From Saksenaea vasiformis B4078 (lineage: Eukaryota > Mucoromycota > Mucoromycetes > Mucorales > Saksenaeaceae): a DNA stretch of 64,000 nucleotides. Where the stretch lies: positions 19,941-83,940 of the forward strand of contig JNDT01002027.1 in assembly GCA_000697055.1 (NCBI GenBank). The letters run 5' to 3'. Each line of letters opens with the position of its first letter. Within the stretch, counting starts at the first letter, position 1. Of the stretch, positions 23,085 through 35,595 are shown one piece after another. The translations under genes and the position numbers were made by a program. The notes below the pieces were generated by a model. That model did not search any database. It was not told where the DNA came from and saw nothing but the letters and a program-made list of their open reading frames with translations.

Positions 23085-23913
23085 TTTTACCCGATGAAAA
23101 AAGCGCAAGCGAAAAAAAAAAAGCCTCCCACTTCCCCTTCACTGATAAAAATTCCACGTCCCTATCAGTTAGATAACGGAAGTTAAAAAGGCCAAGGATA
23201 ACATCGGGATAAGCAGATAAGGAGCACCCGGCTGTTCACTAAACTCTGTCTTAATAGTAAATTGCCATCAAGCCAGGGCCTAATAGTTCATTGAGAAAGC
23301 TTGTTGGGCGTGAGAATCCTTTGAACGGGAAAGGTTCACGTCTTCTCACGAGTTTGATTGGGTCTGTGTCGCCCAAGCGGCGGTAGGAAAAGGTGCCCAC
23401 CCGTTGGATGACGGACACCAAACCTAATCTCGGTGTTTGGACGATGGTACCACGAGGGATCTGATGCAAAAAAAGTCAATCTCATATAAACTTCCCACCG
23501 CATGATTTCTCAGTCTACAATAGAAACTACAGACGCAAGGGTCCGTGCGAATCCAAATATCTGCAAAAGCAGAAGAAAATATCATTATTCTCTTGCTTCA
23601 ACTGTTTCGTTTTCCCATGGCTGCACAATAGTAGTAACTCCGTTCTATATAAGTGGAACGAATATGTATAAGGAAATAGTTTTAGGTTTGCAGGTCATAG
23701 GTCTAAATTGACCTTGTTGAGCGGTATTTGGTAAGTAAAACCCAAACCCGCAGCCATTGAACCACTAAGGTCTCTCTATTCGATAGCGGAGATAGCCGAC
23801 CAAACCAAGGGCGGTTTCAAATAGCCAATTTTTTTTTCTATTTAAACCTTTGTTGTCACCGAGTCGGTCGATCACCCATCCCTTTTTTTTTTCCTTCTCA
23901 GCCTTTTCCCTTT
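23085..23913. other. intergenic stretch with an orphan exon-like frame and a promoter
   Basis: A minus-strand frame at 23466-23251 reads IPRGTIVQTPRLGLVSVIQR and ends ELLGPGLMAIYY then stop, just after an acceptor-like gcatcag. It has no ATG and no upstream exon I can join. On the plus strand a TATA-like ctatttaaacc lies near 23838-23848, about 70 bases before the transporter ATG and followed by pyrimidine-rich sequence. Confidence 0.35.
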
Positions 23914-25320
23914 ATGACCACTGAAGTACGCGAAGTCGCCACTTCTACCGAAAAATTCAAGGTCGAAGAAACGACCATCGACCACTATGTTGAAGAAGAT
24001 CGGGCTTCCAGTATTGTCAATGAATTCGGACATGGCACCGGTTCGTGGCTTACTGCGTACGCAAACGTCGTCTGTGTCGTTGCTGGTACGGGTACTCTGG
24101 GTCTCCCTTACGCTTTCAAGAACGGTGGATGGCTAGGCATTCTTATTCTGATGCTTGCCTATATGATGGCTGTATACAGTGGTATCATTCTTATTCGGTG
24201 TCTCTACTACAAGCCTGGCCATCGTCTCCATGACTACAAGGAAATCGGTACAGCTGCTTTTGGACTACCTGGTTATATTGTCGCCTCGTTCCTTCACATC
24301 CTCAATCTATTTGGCTGTCCGGCGCTTTACCTAGTGTTGGCTGGTGGTAACATGCACGATCTTCTCAAGCACACGGTAAGCTTAGTAACCATTGATTGGA
24401 TCACATGTTCTTACGCGTTTGCTTTGTTTGTTTAGGCGGCTGGGCTTACAGCGCAATACTGGAGTATTATTTTTGCCGCTTTGTTGTTGATTCCCTCTGT
24501 CACCATGAAGACGTTGCGTGAAGTTACTGCGGTTGCTGTTATTGGTGCTTTGAGCACGATGATTGCTGTATTTATTATTGTGATCCGTTCCCCCATTGAA
24601 CGCAGCATGAATCCAAACCCTGTTACACATGAAGGCGTTATCTGGGCTGGTTTCCCTACCGCCTTGTCCACCATTGCTTTCTCTTTCGGTGGCAACAACA
24701 CTTATCCCCACGTCGAACATGCTCTCGCTAAACCTCATCAGTGGAAATGGGCTGTTACAGCTGGTCTGTCGACTTGTACTGCTCTCTACGTGATGACTGC
24801 TGTCCCTGGTTATTGGTCCTACGGTCAAGCAACTTTGTCACCCATCTACAACAGTTTCCAGGACGGTTCGGCTGCCAAGATTGTTGCTATGATTGTCATG
24901 ACTATTCACGTTATTCTCGCCATTCCTATCTACACCACTTCGTTCTCTCTCGAATTTGAAAAGTTCACTCGCTGCCACGAGGATAGACTTGGTAAATTTG
25001 GTGCCTGGCTTGGACGTGCCGTCATCCGTACAGCAACCATGGTCATTCTTGCTTTGCTTGCTGTCTTTGTTCCTTTCTTTGACAACTTTATGAGTCTTAT
25101 CGGTGCGCTTGCCAACTGCGGTCTCGTTTTCCTGTTGCCAGTTCTTTGTTACCTGAAGCTTACTGGTGTGCGAAACAAGCCTTGGTACGAATTGGCCTTT
25201 TGCGCTCTCACTTTGCTCTTGGGTCTTGTCGGATGTATCTTTGGAACAAAGGATGCTGTTCTCGGTTTGAAGGCAAGCTTCGAGTCTGCTGGAACAGCAA
25301 GTACTGGTGGTCATCATTAG
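23914..25320 (+). CDS. amino-acid transporter, AVT / AAAP (Aa_trans) family
   Basis: Exons 23914-24375 and 24436-25320 (60-base intron) give 448 residues. A short charged N-terminus is followed by about 11 membrane helices. The first helix has the family motif VVAGTGTLGLPYAFKNGGW, where the unwound G-x-G-x-LGLP binds substrate. Later helices include TAVAVIGALSTMIAVFIIVI, FSFGGNNTYPHVEHAL and FDNFMSLIGALANCGLVFLL. Family members are proton-coupled neutral amino-acid carriers in the plasma or vacuolar membrane; the substrate cannot be read from sequence. Codon use is strongly biased (many GTC, GGT, ATT, CTT), consistent with high expression. A TATA-like box lies upstream and aataaa at 25475 downstream. 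Confidence 0.85.
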
Positions 25321-26699
25321 ATCTAAAAAAAATTACAGCGCTGTGCGCTATATACAATTGTTTTCCTCCTGTTCAACTTATCCCATTCTAATCTTTTATT
25401 CGTTTTGTGTACATATCTCATGGTTTTCCTCCATCTCTCTCCCTTTCCCTCTTTCTTTTGTGTCTGTGTAATACAATAAATGAGTTCTTTATCAATTTAA
25501 TTCCTTTTAAGGATTTTTATGCAAGGGAGTTCCATTGCAATGAATCGCACCATCCTAGCATGGACTGAAAAGGGGTTTTGTTTACCCGGTGTTCTGTCTG
25601 CTGATACACACTTTGTATTGAGCGACAGTGGTCAGATTCTCTTTTAGGGGTATTTAGCCCCTGTCTTTTGTTGTGATTCATGCATGACATGCAAGTCATA
25701 CCTCAACTTGCAATTCTGTCATGTTTCATCGTCTGACGTGTTTATGACCACATGCACATTTGCAGCGGTTCCCCTTCAAACACAGCGCACATGGTTCTTC
25801 CTTATTTTTCCTTAAGTGGCCCGTGTCCTCAATGTCTTCTTAATCACTAGCTAAGCTATTACACTCTACAAGATCGTATCTTCCAACACTTCCTTTTAGT
25901 AATTACCTGGAAACGCCGAAATCCACTTGATGGGAAAGAGCATTCCAAATCAGTTTAGACTAGCTTGTACAAGAATCTTCTTAATTCTGTTCTGCGTTAC
26001 AAATGGCGGTGTTACTGGATGTAAGCTTTTCGGCTCTCAACTGTTCAATGGTGGCACCCAAAGGAAGTCAGTCGTGAAAAACGGATAAGCGATGCTTGTG
26101 AAGAAAAATATACTGATAAAAGCTATTCTATCAGTATCGATTTGTGGCTGTGAGTATGCCTATTAGGTAAGCATACCCATTTTACTCTCGTCAGAAAACG
26201 AAAAGAAGGGAAAGAAGGATCTACCGTTCATCAGACAGAAGATGCAACCTCGGGCGCATAAAAACAAAATAATGAAGAGAAGAAGGGGAAAAAGTAGCAA
26301 GAAAGAGCAAGTTAGCCAACAGATGTAGCCATGGATTTTGTCCTAACTGTACAACACAATGAATTGACGTAGCAACTGCTGTCCCTCATATCGTACAAAG
26401 CAGAAACTCTGCCCATCAATGCGCATACACTTGAATAGAAATTTTCGCTGATGCCAGTATCTTGTAGCAATGGGACGATATACGTAAACAAGAGCGAGTC
26501 AATACATGTCTTATGCCCTAGTTACCTGGGGCATCACAGCATGCATGAATCAAATAAATCGTCCAATCATGAAATACACAGGAAGCCTCGCTTTCGCTTT
26601 TTCTAACATTTCCCGATTTGGAATGGGCGGAGCATCGTATTCCTTGCGACAGACTCGGAACTGCCTTTTTTCCTGTCACTGTTCTTCCAAAGCTAACAA
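25321..26699. other. intergenic stretch, nothing recognised beyond 3' and 5' signals
   Basis: Holds the transporter 3' UTR (aataaa at 25475-25480) and the 5' region of the helicase gene. Frames at 25517-25699 and 26506-26859 lack protein character. No RNA gene or repeat seen. Confidence 0.4.
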
Positions 26700-29600
26700 A
26701 TGGCAAGAAAGACTAAAAAGAATCCCTCTAATCGCGGTTATGCTACTTCCTCGTTACCATCGAAAAAAGTTGCTGAGCCAGTCCCTGAACAGCCAGAGAC
26801 AACTGACGTGTCTGTCGCGTCATCAGTCTCGCATGAAGCTGTATCTTCAGCGCAATTAGAGCTAAATCAAGAACCAGAAGATCATGTGTTGACATTAGTG
26901 AAGCGTTTTGAGCAATTGAATGATCGAAAAGCACAAAAGAATGTGGATGTGATGTCCCATGACGATCACAAATCCGCTGAACAAAAATCGTTTAGTCTTC
27001 CTTCTGAACTGGAAGCTGAGGTCCTTCAAGTGCTCAAAACTCAAGGCAAAGCAGATACATTTTGTAAGATGACTGTGTGATATTCACATGTTGACATTTC
27101 CCTTTCTTTCGCATCAGCGTCGTTTAGGCCATTGATGCGTCATCGATCTCATCAAAACGACAAAGATAAAGCAATTGGCCAGTTGGATGTCATATATCGC
27201 ACTCTGCAAAAGATTGGATTTAACTCAAGCGATATCGAAAAATCGCTGGGAACCAATATATCCTTGCATGTTGATGATCATATCGATTGGGTAAAGCATC
27301 AAGATTGCACTGGCAATAAGGATTTAACCTTTCCCATACAGTTATGCATTCATGTACCTTATGAAAGAATGCCTGTCGGCTTTTACGATAAATACTATAC
27401 CGAAGAAGGTTTGTGGGACAATGAGAAAACTCGAATTCATACTCTCCGGATATTACCTAGATACATCGATAAAAGCAGTGCAATATGATAACGGATCTGT
27501 ATTTATCTACACTGATGGCGTAAAGAAAGGACTTACGTTGTTGGTATAGTTGGAAAAGACCAAGGATTTAGGTACCGGTGAAACGACTCCTGCTGAAGAA
27601 CCATTGATGGCGGCTGCTGTGCATGACGAGAAGGTCGAAAGGAAAACCAAAGACAAAGAAAGCGGGGACGATTACAAATCGCGGATCTTGCGCGCGGCCC
27701 AGAGATACATGGTGCGTCACGATTTCTAAGACGTTTCTCTAACATCAATGATTGTAGGAAGACGAAGTTGAAGAAGAAAGCGTAAACGAGAAACATGCCA
27801 AACTGCACATCGAGCTTTCTATGCTTGAGAAACAACTACCATCCAGTAAAAAAAGCAAAAAGGCCAGAAAGAATGGAAGCGAGCGCTTGTCGGAAGCAGA
27901 ATTGGAACAGGTGAAGCAAAAAATAGAGAAACTCAAACAATCTCTCCGTAAACTTGAAGCCGATTGGGAATACGATAAATCTAAAGCGTCTGAGTTATAC
28001 ATCATGAAACAACAAGAAGCTGCAGAAGAGCGACAACAGCAACGTGAGGACATAGAGATAAATCATTTGGATACCACTTCAGAGGCTAAAAGCGAACACG
28101 AATCACCGAATAACGAAACCAAAGATGAGCAAGAAGAAGAGGACAGTTTATTTGGTGGACTGATGTTAGAGGAAATGGAACAATCAGTTCCAAGCGCCGA
28201 AACTTCTATTTCCTCGTGGAATGTCGTCCAAATTGTTGTCCCTTCATGGAAAGGAAAATACCCTAAAGAGCAATTGCAAGAATACTGCAAACGACATAGA
28301 TATATAAAACACAACTACACTAGATGCGAATTGGGCAGAGGACTTTGGCGTGCGTCAGTTACAATGAAGACAAAGAGCTCGGATATCGAGCCTTTCGTGG
28401 CTGACATGCCTTCAGACGTCGCTGCACCGACACCGGAGGATGCAGAACAACTGGCGGCGGTATGTTTCGCGCAATGACCTTACCGTGTACTTATTATTTC
28501 TTTAGGCTGCGGCACTATTCCAGTTTGACTCTGAATCTTCCGTCTACTTAGCCATGCCACCATCTGTGAAAGAGTTATGGAAAAAATGGAAGGAAGACAA
28601 GGTACGCTCGCAAAGTCTGAACCCATCTAATTGCTTATCGGTGCCGTTTCCAGAGGCAAAAGGACGAGGCACCACGCATAGAAGCAGATCGCAAGCGCAT
28701 TCAATTCCTGTCCGATCTACTGGATAGATCGTATGGAAGGCGCGAGAGCAAACCTAATGTATGATCTTTTTTTTTTGTTTTTCTGTACTTGGTATGTTTG
28801 TTTCTCAGCACAAGTTTAGGAAGACAATCTAAAACAAGGCACGGAAGGCCCTCGTAGTCATACAACAAGAAACTCTCATGAGACCATCAGCAGGAGACAT
28901 GAAGTGTTTAGCCGCGTCCAGCAACAATTCGCAAAACGTCTAAAGACCGAAAATTATGCAAATATGAAGGTCTGTAAAATTTGAATACACAGGAAACAGT
29001 TAAAAATATGTAATGTCTTAGATTAAGCGAGATGATTTACCAGTGGCTGCTTATCGCCAAGATATCCTTGAGCTTGTCAAAGAAAACCAGGTCATCATCA
29101 TTTCTGGTGAAACTGGTTGGTAAGTGAAGAAAACTGAAAGTTTTCCCGCTGATATTCATTATGTAATAGCGGTAAGAGTACTCAAGTACCTCAGTTCCTC
29201 GCAGAAGATCTATTGCAAGGCACTGCGAAAAATGGAATGGTCATCTGTACACAGGTAGATGATTCGGTAAAGGAACTTATATCACCGTGCTAATCATTTG
29301 CGGTCAAAGCCTCGCAGAATTTCTGCCATTTCTATTGCTCATCGCGTATCGCTTGAAATGGGCGACCGACCCCGTACCACTGGAAGCTCCGAAGCTCTTG
29401 TTGGTTATCAAATCCGTCTTGAAAGTAAATCTTCCAAGGAAAATGTACTTTTGTTCTGCACCACGGTATGACTCTGCTTAGCGTATGATAGCACGTATTC
29501 AGTCTTTCTAGGGTATACTACTTCGACGTCTTGAAAGTGATCACACTCTGGAAGGCGTTACACACGTTGTGGTGGATGAGGTGCACGAACGGACAGTTGA

Positions 29601-32144
29601 GAGCGATTTTCTATTGATCATCTTGAGACGCCTATGCAGTGTCCGTCCAGATTTAAGGTATGAGCTAATCAGACTTCACCAACTCCTAAGCAAGATTATC
29701 TTAACAGGGTCATCTTAATGAGTGCTACAGTTGAAGCACAACGTTTCTCAGTGTATTTTGGAAACTGTCCAGTTCTTTCTGTGCCAGGAAGGACCTACCC
29801 AGTTCAAGTACAATATCTGGAGGACATAGTTGAGACAACAGGTACAAAGTGGCTGGTGCAGTTAATAACGTTTCTCTAATGATGGTATGTCGTCAGGCTA
29901 CGTATTAGAAGAAGATTCTCCTTATGCACTTCGACGCACTAGGATTCGGCAAGGTAAGCGGTATTATAGTTTATTACGTGTCTCTCATGTTTCGTAGATC
30001 GAGGCAGTGTAGATGTATCTGGAAAACATGGATCATCAAAACGCGTGCGACTTGAATGGTTTGAAGAGGATACAGATGACGAAGATCCTTATGATCCTGT
30101 AAGAGCCGAGTCCAAACTGAAAACCGTGACCAGTGAAGGCGTCGAAGAAGAGGACGAGGGATACAGTAGACAAACGCGCAAGATGATTAAGCGTATGGAT
30201 GAGATGAGAATTAATTTTGATCTTTTACTTCAACTTTTGGAGTACATCTGCCTCCAAAACGGAGAAAAAAAGCATGAAATCCCTGAGACTGGTGCCATCT
30301 TGGTGTTTCTTCCTGGTATGCCAGAGATCCGCAAACTGTATGATATGCTGTCCAGCCACAGTATACTTGGTGATCCAACCAAGTTTCTTCTCATTGCCTT
30401 GCACTCCACCCTTTCTTCTGAACATCAAGAGCGTGCATTCGATATACCACCGGAAGGTATCCGTAAGGTCGTACTGTCTACCAATATTGCCGAGACGGGT
30501 GTCACTATCAGTGACATTACCATTGTTATTGATACAGGAATGGTGAAAACTATCAGGTAAACATTACAAACAGGCAGATAATGATGGACTGATATATGAC
30601 TCCTAAAAGTTACGAGGAAAAGAAGCGGGTGACACGTTTGCAACAGAAATTTGTTGCAAAAGCAAACGCTCGGCAACGTCGCGGACGTGCTGGTCGTGTG
30701 CAGGAAGGCGTATGTTTCCACATGTTTACTCAGGAGCGGTATGAAAAGGTAAAGTTTGCGTTATCTATGTAGTAAGCAACTAAGTTTGAAGTAGATGGCT
30801 GATTATGAAACGCCTGAGATGCTACGATTGCCGTTAGAGGAGATATGTCTTCGCATCAAAGTGTGTAATCTTGGCACCATTGAAGAAGTACTAGGCGCAG
30901 CACTTGACGCACCTTCGAAAAAAATGATAGAAAATGCTATCCAAAATCTCCAGGAGGTATGAGATTTGAAAATTATATCGTTGATCTGACTTGTGTTGGC
31001 AGGTGCAAGCGTTGTCATCTGATGGAACGGAAAGTCTAACGCCATTAGGAGCTCATCTTTCAAACTTGCCCGTTGATGTCCATATTGGCAAAATGATTCT
31101 CTTTGGTGCTATTTTCCGCTGTCTAGATCCCGTCTTAACCATAGCAGCAGCTCTTAGCTTCAAGAGTCCCTTTGTGCGGCCTTTCGGGAAGGAAGCGGAG
31201 GCAGACGCCGCTCGGGAAACACTCAAAGACGGTAAGTTGGTACTGGCCTTTGTAGTAAGCTATAGCATTATCTTTAGTGAATTCGGACTTTTGGACGATC
31301 TACAAAGCATACTGCGCCTGGCGTGAGCAGTTGCAGCGCGTGCGGCAGCAATCAGGGTGGACAAGGAAGATGCACGGTTTCTGTAAAAAGCATTTTCTAA
31401 GTCAACAAAACTTGGAAATGATTGAAGATATGAAGAAACAGTACTTTGAGCTGTTGGTTAGCATTGGCTTCGTCCATGCAAAAGACGAAGATGTTCGTCC
31501 AAAGTACGAAGTGACACGTATGAAGCGTATGTGCCAGGTACCTCGCCAGTACGATGTCAATTCGAATTCAGTGGCGGTGGTTAACGCCGCGATTGTCGCG
31601 GGCTTGTATCCAAAAATCGCAAGCTATTCCCCGGAGAATAGCCACTATGTCAATAACAAGCTTGCGATGTACATTCACCCTTCTTCGGTGCTTTACCGAC
31701 GACAGGGCGCATTGGAAAGCGAATTCTTGGTGTATAACACTGTCGTTATGAGCGACAAAGTCTATTTATGGGAAAATGCTTATATTAGCGCGGCGGTTGT
31801 CATGCTCCTGGCAAGGGACATGGATGTCAAGGTATGTTTTATCACAATGATAATTTGGTATACTCACATTTGACATTTGCAGCATAAAAGACGTAGCGTC
31901 ACGTTGGATCGATGGATCCACTTCAGATGCTATGCTAGAACTGCTGTGGTGATCAAATCCTTACGGAGCGAGCTGGTAATCATCGCTTTTCTTTAAGGTC
32001 ACCGATCGAAACTGACTGACATATTTGTTCCTTGTGTAGAATAATTGGCTAACTGCTAAGATGGATCGTCCTAATTTGGATCTGACCACATATGGACAGG
32101 AGATTATGGATGTTTGGGTCAAGGTGTTGGAGATGCAATCGTAA
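26700..32144 (+). CDS. DHX29-like DEAH/RHA-family RNA helicase, 21 exons
   Basis: Exons 26700-27063, 27118-27290, 27342-27408, 27572-27711, 27758-28459, 28506-28601, 28654-28758, 28820-28969, 29022-29119, 29170-29254, 29310-29465, 29512-29657, 29708-29841, 29897-29953, 29998-30556, 30610-30748, 30795-30956, 31003-31231, 31278-31831, 31883-31975 and 32040-32144 sum to 1,437 residues in frame. The least certain join is 27408/27572. The N-terminus has a UBA-like helix bundle running into [13 protein letters not shown], as in DHX29. The core has motif I SGETGCGKSTQ (split by an intron after GC), PRRISAIS, a DEVH box in [34 protein letters not shown] and QRRGRAGR. The HA2/OB region has [20 protein letters not shown]. 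Animal DHX29 helps 48S initiation complexes scan structured 5' UTRs. An acidic insert (about 30050-30180) sits between the RecA domains. DHX57 or YTHDC2 are less likely given the N-terminus. Confidence 0.85.
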
Positions 32145-32426
32145 TGGCTGTACACATAGTGGTCGACAGAATTGAAGCAATAAATATGAGCGTCATGATA
32201 CTCGCGTGAAAAGAACGATGTGAGTAGTACCCTCTTCCGCGATGTGATTTATTCAGATCAGTTTGCGATGTAACTCATCTAGAAAGAAATTCACTCCTTC
32301 TATCGTTCAATTTAGCCCGCGATTCGGCAGTAGTATTTTCCAAATGCACGGCTGCCTCTTTGTAGCATTACAAAATGTGAATAAGTGCTGATGTAAAGTA
32401 TAAAATATGAATACAAGGCAAAAATG

Positions 32427-33406
32427 CTATGATGTGCCTGCCGTGTGCGGTTTATCGGAATCTTGTTCCGAATGCAGGTTAGGTATCTGTATATGGCAGT
32501 CATCGGGTTTCCGAACTTGGCATTCGTCTGGTTTGGGAGCTTGATGTTCATTGGGCTTCCAAGCGCAATTATCGTCCGGGTTCTGTCGGCTTGCGCTGGA
32601 GACAGGTGCAGTCGGCGGAGATGAGACTACAGGCGCGGGATAATCCTGGGTCGAAGACTGTGGTTCGATTTGTGGATGTGAACAATTTGGTAATGAAATT
32701 CCTCTTTCAGAGTATGGCGGCAGCTGATCACCGCCATCGTTCTCTCTCATGATATAATGATCCCCATTCGAGGTATATCCGTTACCAAAGAATGAGTTTC
32801 TACGCTGAAACGCAGGAGGTACTGGTTGTGGACCTTTGTCACGTCTATTGCATATACGCTATAGAAACGGATCAAAATTTGAAGTATAATCAGGTTCTGA
32901 CCTACCCAGAGACACGTAGCAATCACTACAACAACTACAGTACACATTATTGCGATGACAACAATAATTGGAGTTGGCATTGCCATCGGTTGGAACTGGT
33001 CAGAAGGATCCAGAAAAGGAGGAAAAGATTGGTCGTGGTGCTGATCGTCTAGGATTCTGTGATCAAGTATGGTAATAGGTCCGAATCTTGCGCTGTCGTT
33101 TGATTTGTTACACTCAGCAATCAGCCAGTAGTTGCTTCCAGGTGCAACGTTGCGAACTTGGTTCGTCGAGCTGATTACAGTCGATGGAATATCTGTCTGC
33201 ATGGTACTGACAACAGTAAAGGCGTCTCCAGATAGGACATCCATCATGAGAGCCAACGAGCCACAACCGCTGGGGATATCGTTGTAGTCGATTGCAATGG
33301 GATCGCCGATACCAAAAGTATTTGTTGCGTTATGTGTTCGGATGGAAAACGCAGACGCATAGCATAATAACAGAGAGCCATAGGTAACAAGACCTGATAG
33401 TAGCAT
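32427..33406 (-). CDS. KNH-like ectodomain membrane protein A
   Basis: Complement of 32427-32858 and 32906-33406; one 47-base phase-0 intron; 310 residues. Signal peptide MLLSGLVTYGSLLLCYASA, then an Ig-like beta domain with FGIGDPIAIDYNDIPSGCG and VAPGSNYWLIAECN, resembling the Kre9/KNH1 N-terminal family. A TM helix (IIVVIAIMCTVVVVVIATCLW) is followed by RICNRRDKGPQPVPPAFQ and a Pro-rich tail with repeated KP(D/N)(E/D) units. Sister of gene C by sequence and exon structure. Kre9-type proteins act in beta-1,6-glucan assembly; a TM plus long cytosolic tail instead suggests a surface sensor or adaptor, which is inference. Confidence 0.7.
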
Positions 33407-34580
33407 TTATGATTCTTCAACAAGAAAAGAAGGACAGGTGCAAGCTGAGGAAAAATTTATAGCTTTGCGCTTAACGTAGGACAATGGTGTATCGTCATGA
33501 ACTTCAAACTGCGCGGATGGTAGTTCGCATTTGCTCGGTACTTAGCGGCTGGCTAAGAGCTGTGCATCACAGCCTTTTTTGAATCCCACTTGTTACATTG
33601 CGATTTACGTTAAGGGCACCAGCATTGTTCTATGGTTACAAGGACACTGATCTAACATATGTGTACCATCAAGTAACACATACATCTTCAACTGATTAGT
33701 CGTAGCCTGATTCCGATGAATTATTAGTTTTCGCCATATTTTGTCGATGAATTCCAGGTGCATGCTGCATCGAACTAATATTGATCGATAGACATCTCGA
33801 TGGATCCGAACGAAACGAATATTCTTTTGGGATTTGCTTTTCTCAACGATTGCACATGATGGTAGCGATTCTTAGTGCCCTGCTGTTTCCTTTGCTTCTG
33901 CAAGCAGAAGCGTCAGAAAGTGGGTTGAGTCTGTCATTGATTTACGCTTAGCTATGAAGATCAGGTTTGTGCTATGCTAAGCACTTTGGTGATCGCATTG
34001 CGAAGCTGCCCTGATCTTAGAACTATTCATCACATAACAGGTTGTTACTCTTCGGACACTTGCGCAGCACCATAAACGTGACCATGTACTACTTGATGTT
34101 ATTCTCTATTGAGACTTCTTATTGACGTAACGCCTCTTGCACGCAAATGGCAATGGCACAAGAAGATGAAATGTATCCATGGCAAGTGGCACAGGTTGCC
34201 CAGTTGCTGAGCAGAGGTTGCTCTTCTCCGAAAAAAAACCACGTTGTCCTGTGTTACTGAGGCGTCCCAATCCCACAAGTATTGGACCGTTGATGCAGCT
34301 ATTTTATTGAGAAAACGCCGGTTCAGTGATTGCATAATTGACGTCTTCAATAGGAATTGCTGTAGACATTGAATATAGGCTCAGCTCCATCTATATGAGT
34401 GACAACGGAGTTTAAATAACAAACGTACGACGGCATTTGTGTCTTAGGTCACTACACGTGAAGAACTTTCTGACGTAATGACTATGTATTCAGAAAAGCT
34501 AATGTATGCATGTAGAAGTGTTTGCAGGTCTTTTTGCTTGCCAGAAATAATTGCAGTCTTTCTTATTCTTTTTAAATCCT
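33407..34580. other. intergenic stretch within the KNH cluster
   Basis: About 1.2 kb, the promoter side of gene A and the 3' side of gene B. No protein-like frame; short frames at 34099-34350 look random. No repeat recognised. Confidence 0.4.
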
Positions 34581-35595
34581 TCATTGATCTCTCTCCAGTT
34601 CCGTTTTTGCATGACTCGGATTTTCTGTAGGCATACGGATATGACCGTTTGCAAGAGGATCTAGATGGGGTGATCCAAAAGGATACGGCAAAACAGCTAT
34701 TTGTGGCGGGACTGATGCCTCTGCTTTTGCCGGGAGTGGAGAACAGGGGACTGGCAGAAAGATATACGGATAGTATGGTTTTTGGTCGTGTAAGGATTGA
34801 TGTTGCGATTCTGGTGGAAATTGAGGATTATATGCAAAGATTGCACCTTTGGGAATAGAGGAAGGTTGCCATGTTTTGACTCCAGGTAAACTAAATTGAG
34901 CAGCTTTCGGTGGCGACAGCGGTTGCAGTGGTTGATCCGAGTTTGCGTCCTCAGAATGCTCATATGTCACTTGCCTTCTTTTCCAAAAGTAGACGCACAA
35001 CAGCTATAAATTATTGTTGAAAAGTCGGACTGTCAGATTACATACACTCTATGCGAAAAGGCTTCTAGTTACCCATATTAAGGCAGCGAAAATTATCAGA
35101 TACGCTATGCCTCCAGCAATAGTACCCATAGCATCAGTTCTCGTCCATTTTCTTGTTTCACAGTCTGCGGTTGCCCATACGCTCTTTTTTTTTTCATATG
35201 AGTCTTCGGTCGGTTTCTTCAAAATAGCTTACGGGAGGGTGGAATGTAAAAGCACCGAAAACAGACGTTGAAGACGGCGAGTCATTACATTGCGCAACAA
35301 GCCAATACGATTGGCCGTATGTCACGTTTTCGGGCCAACTAATGTCATAAGTGTAGAGTCCAGGCGGTATATGATCGGAAATGGGAATAAGCAGTTCTGG
35401 ATCTTCATAATTGAAACCTGCAAGCAAAAAAAGCTTGATGTTTGTAGTGGAACTGCTAACATTACTCCAAGTAAGCGTGTCTGTGCTTCTAAAGTTGTAA
35501 TAGTAATTCCTTGATTCTAGGTCAATTGAGAAAGAAAATACATGATTGATATAAATAGACACGAAAAGACAAAGATAAAGATGCAAAGTGTACAT
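34581..35595 (-). CDS. KNH-like ectodomain membrane protein B
   Basis: Complement of 34581-35003, 35073-35183 and 35233-35595; both introns phase 0; 298 residues. Signal peptide MYTLHLYLCLFVSIYINHVFS, ectodomain with STDTLTWSNVSSSTTNIKLF and SYWLVAQCNDSPSSTSVFGA. Exon 2 encodes a short linker with one Cys and the TM helix (GTIAGGIAYLIIFAALIW). Exon 3 encodes KRR and a Pro/Tyr-rich cytosolic tail (PYYPYIFLPVPCSPLP). The acceptor of exon 2 is unusual: an A-run precedes the AG instead of pyrimidines. Sister of gene D. Confidence 0.7.

Noticed and set aside
27745..28053. Minus-strand Ser-rich frame opposite the helicase coiled-coil
   Set aside because: Antisense of Lys/Glu-rich codons; no start context or family.
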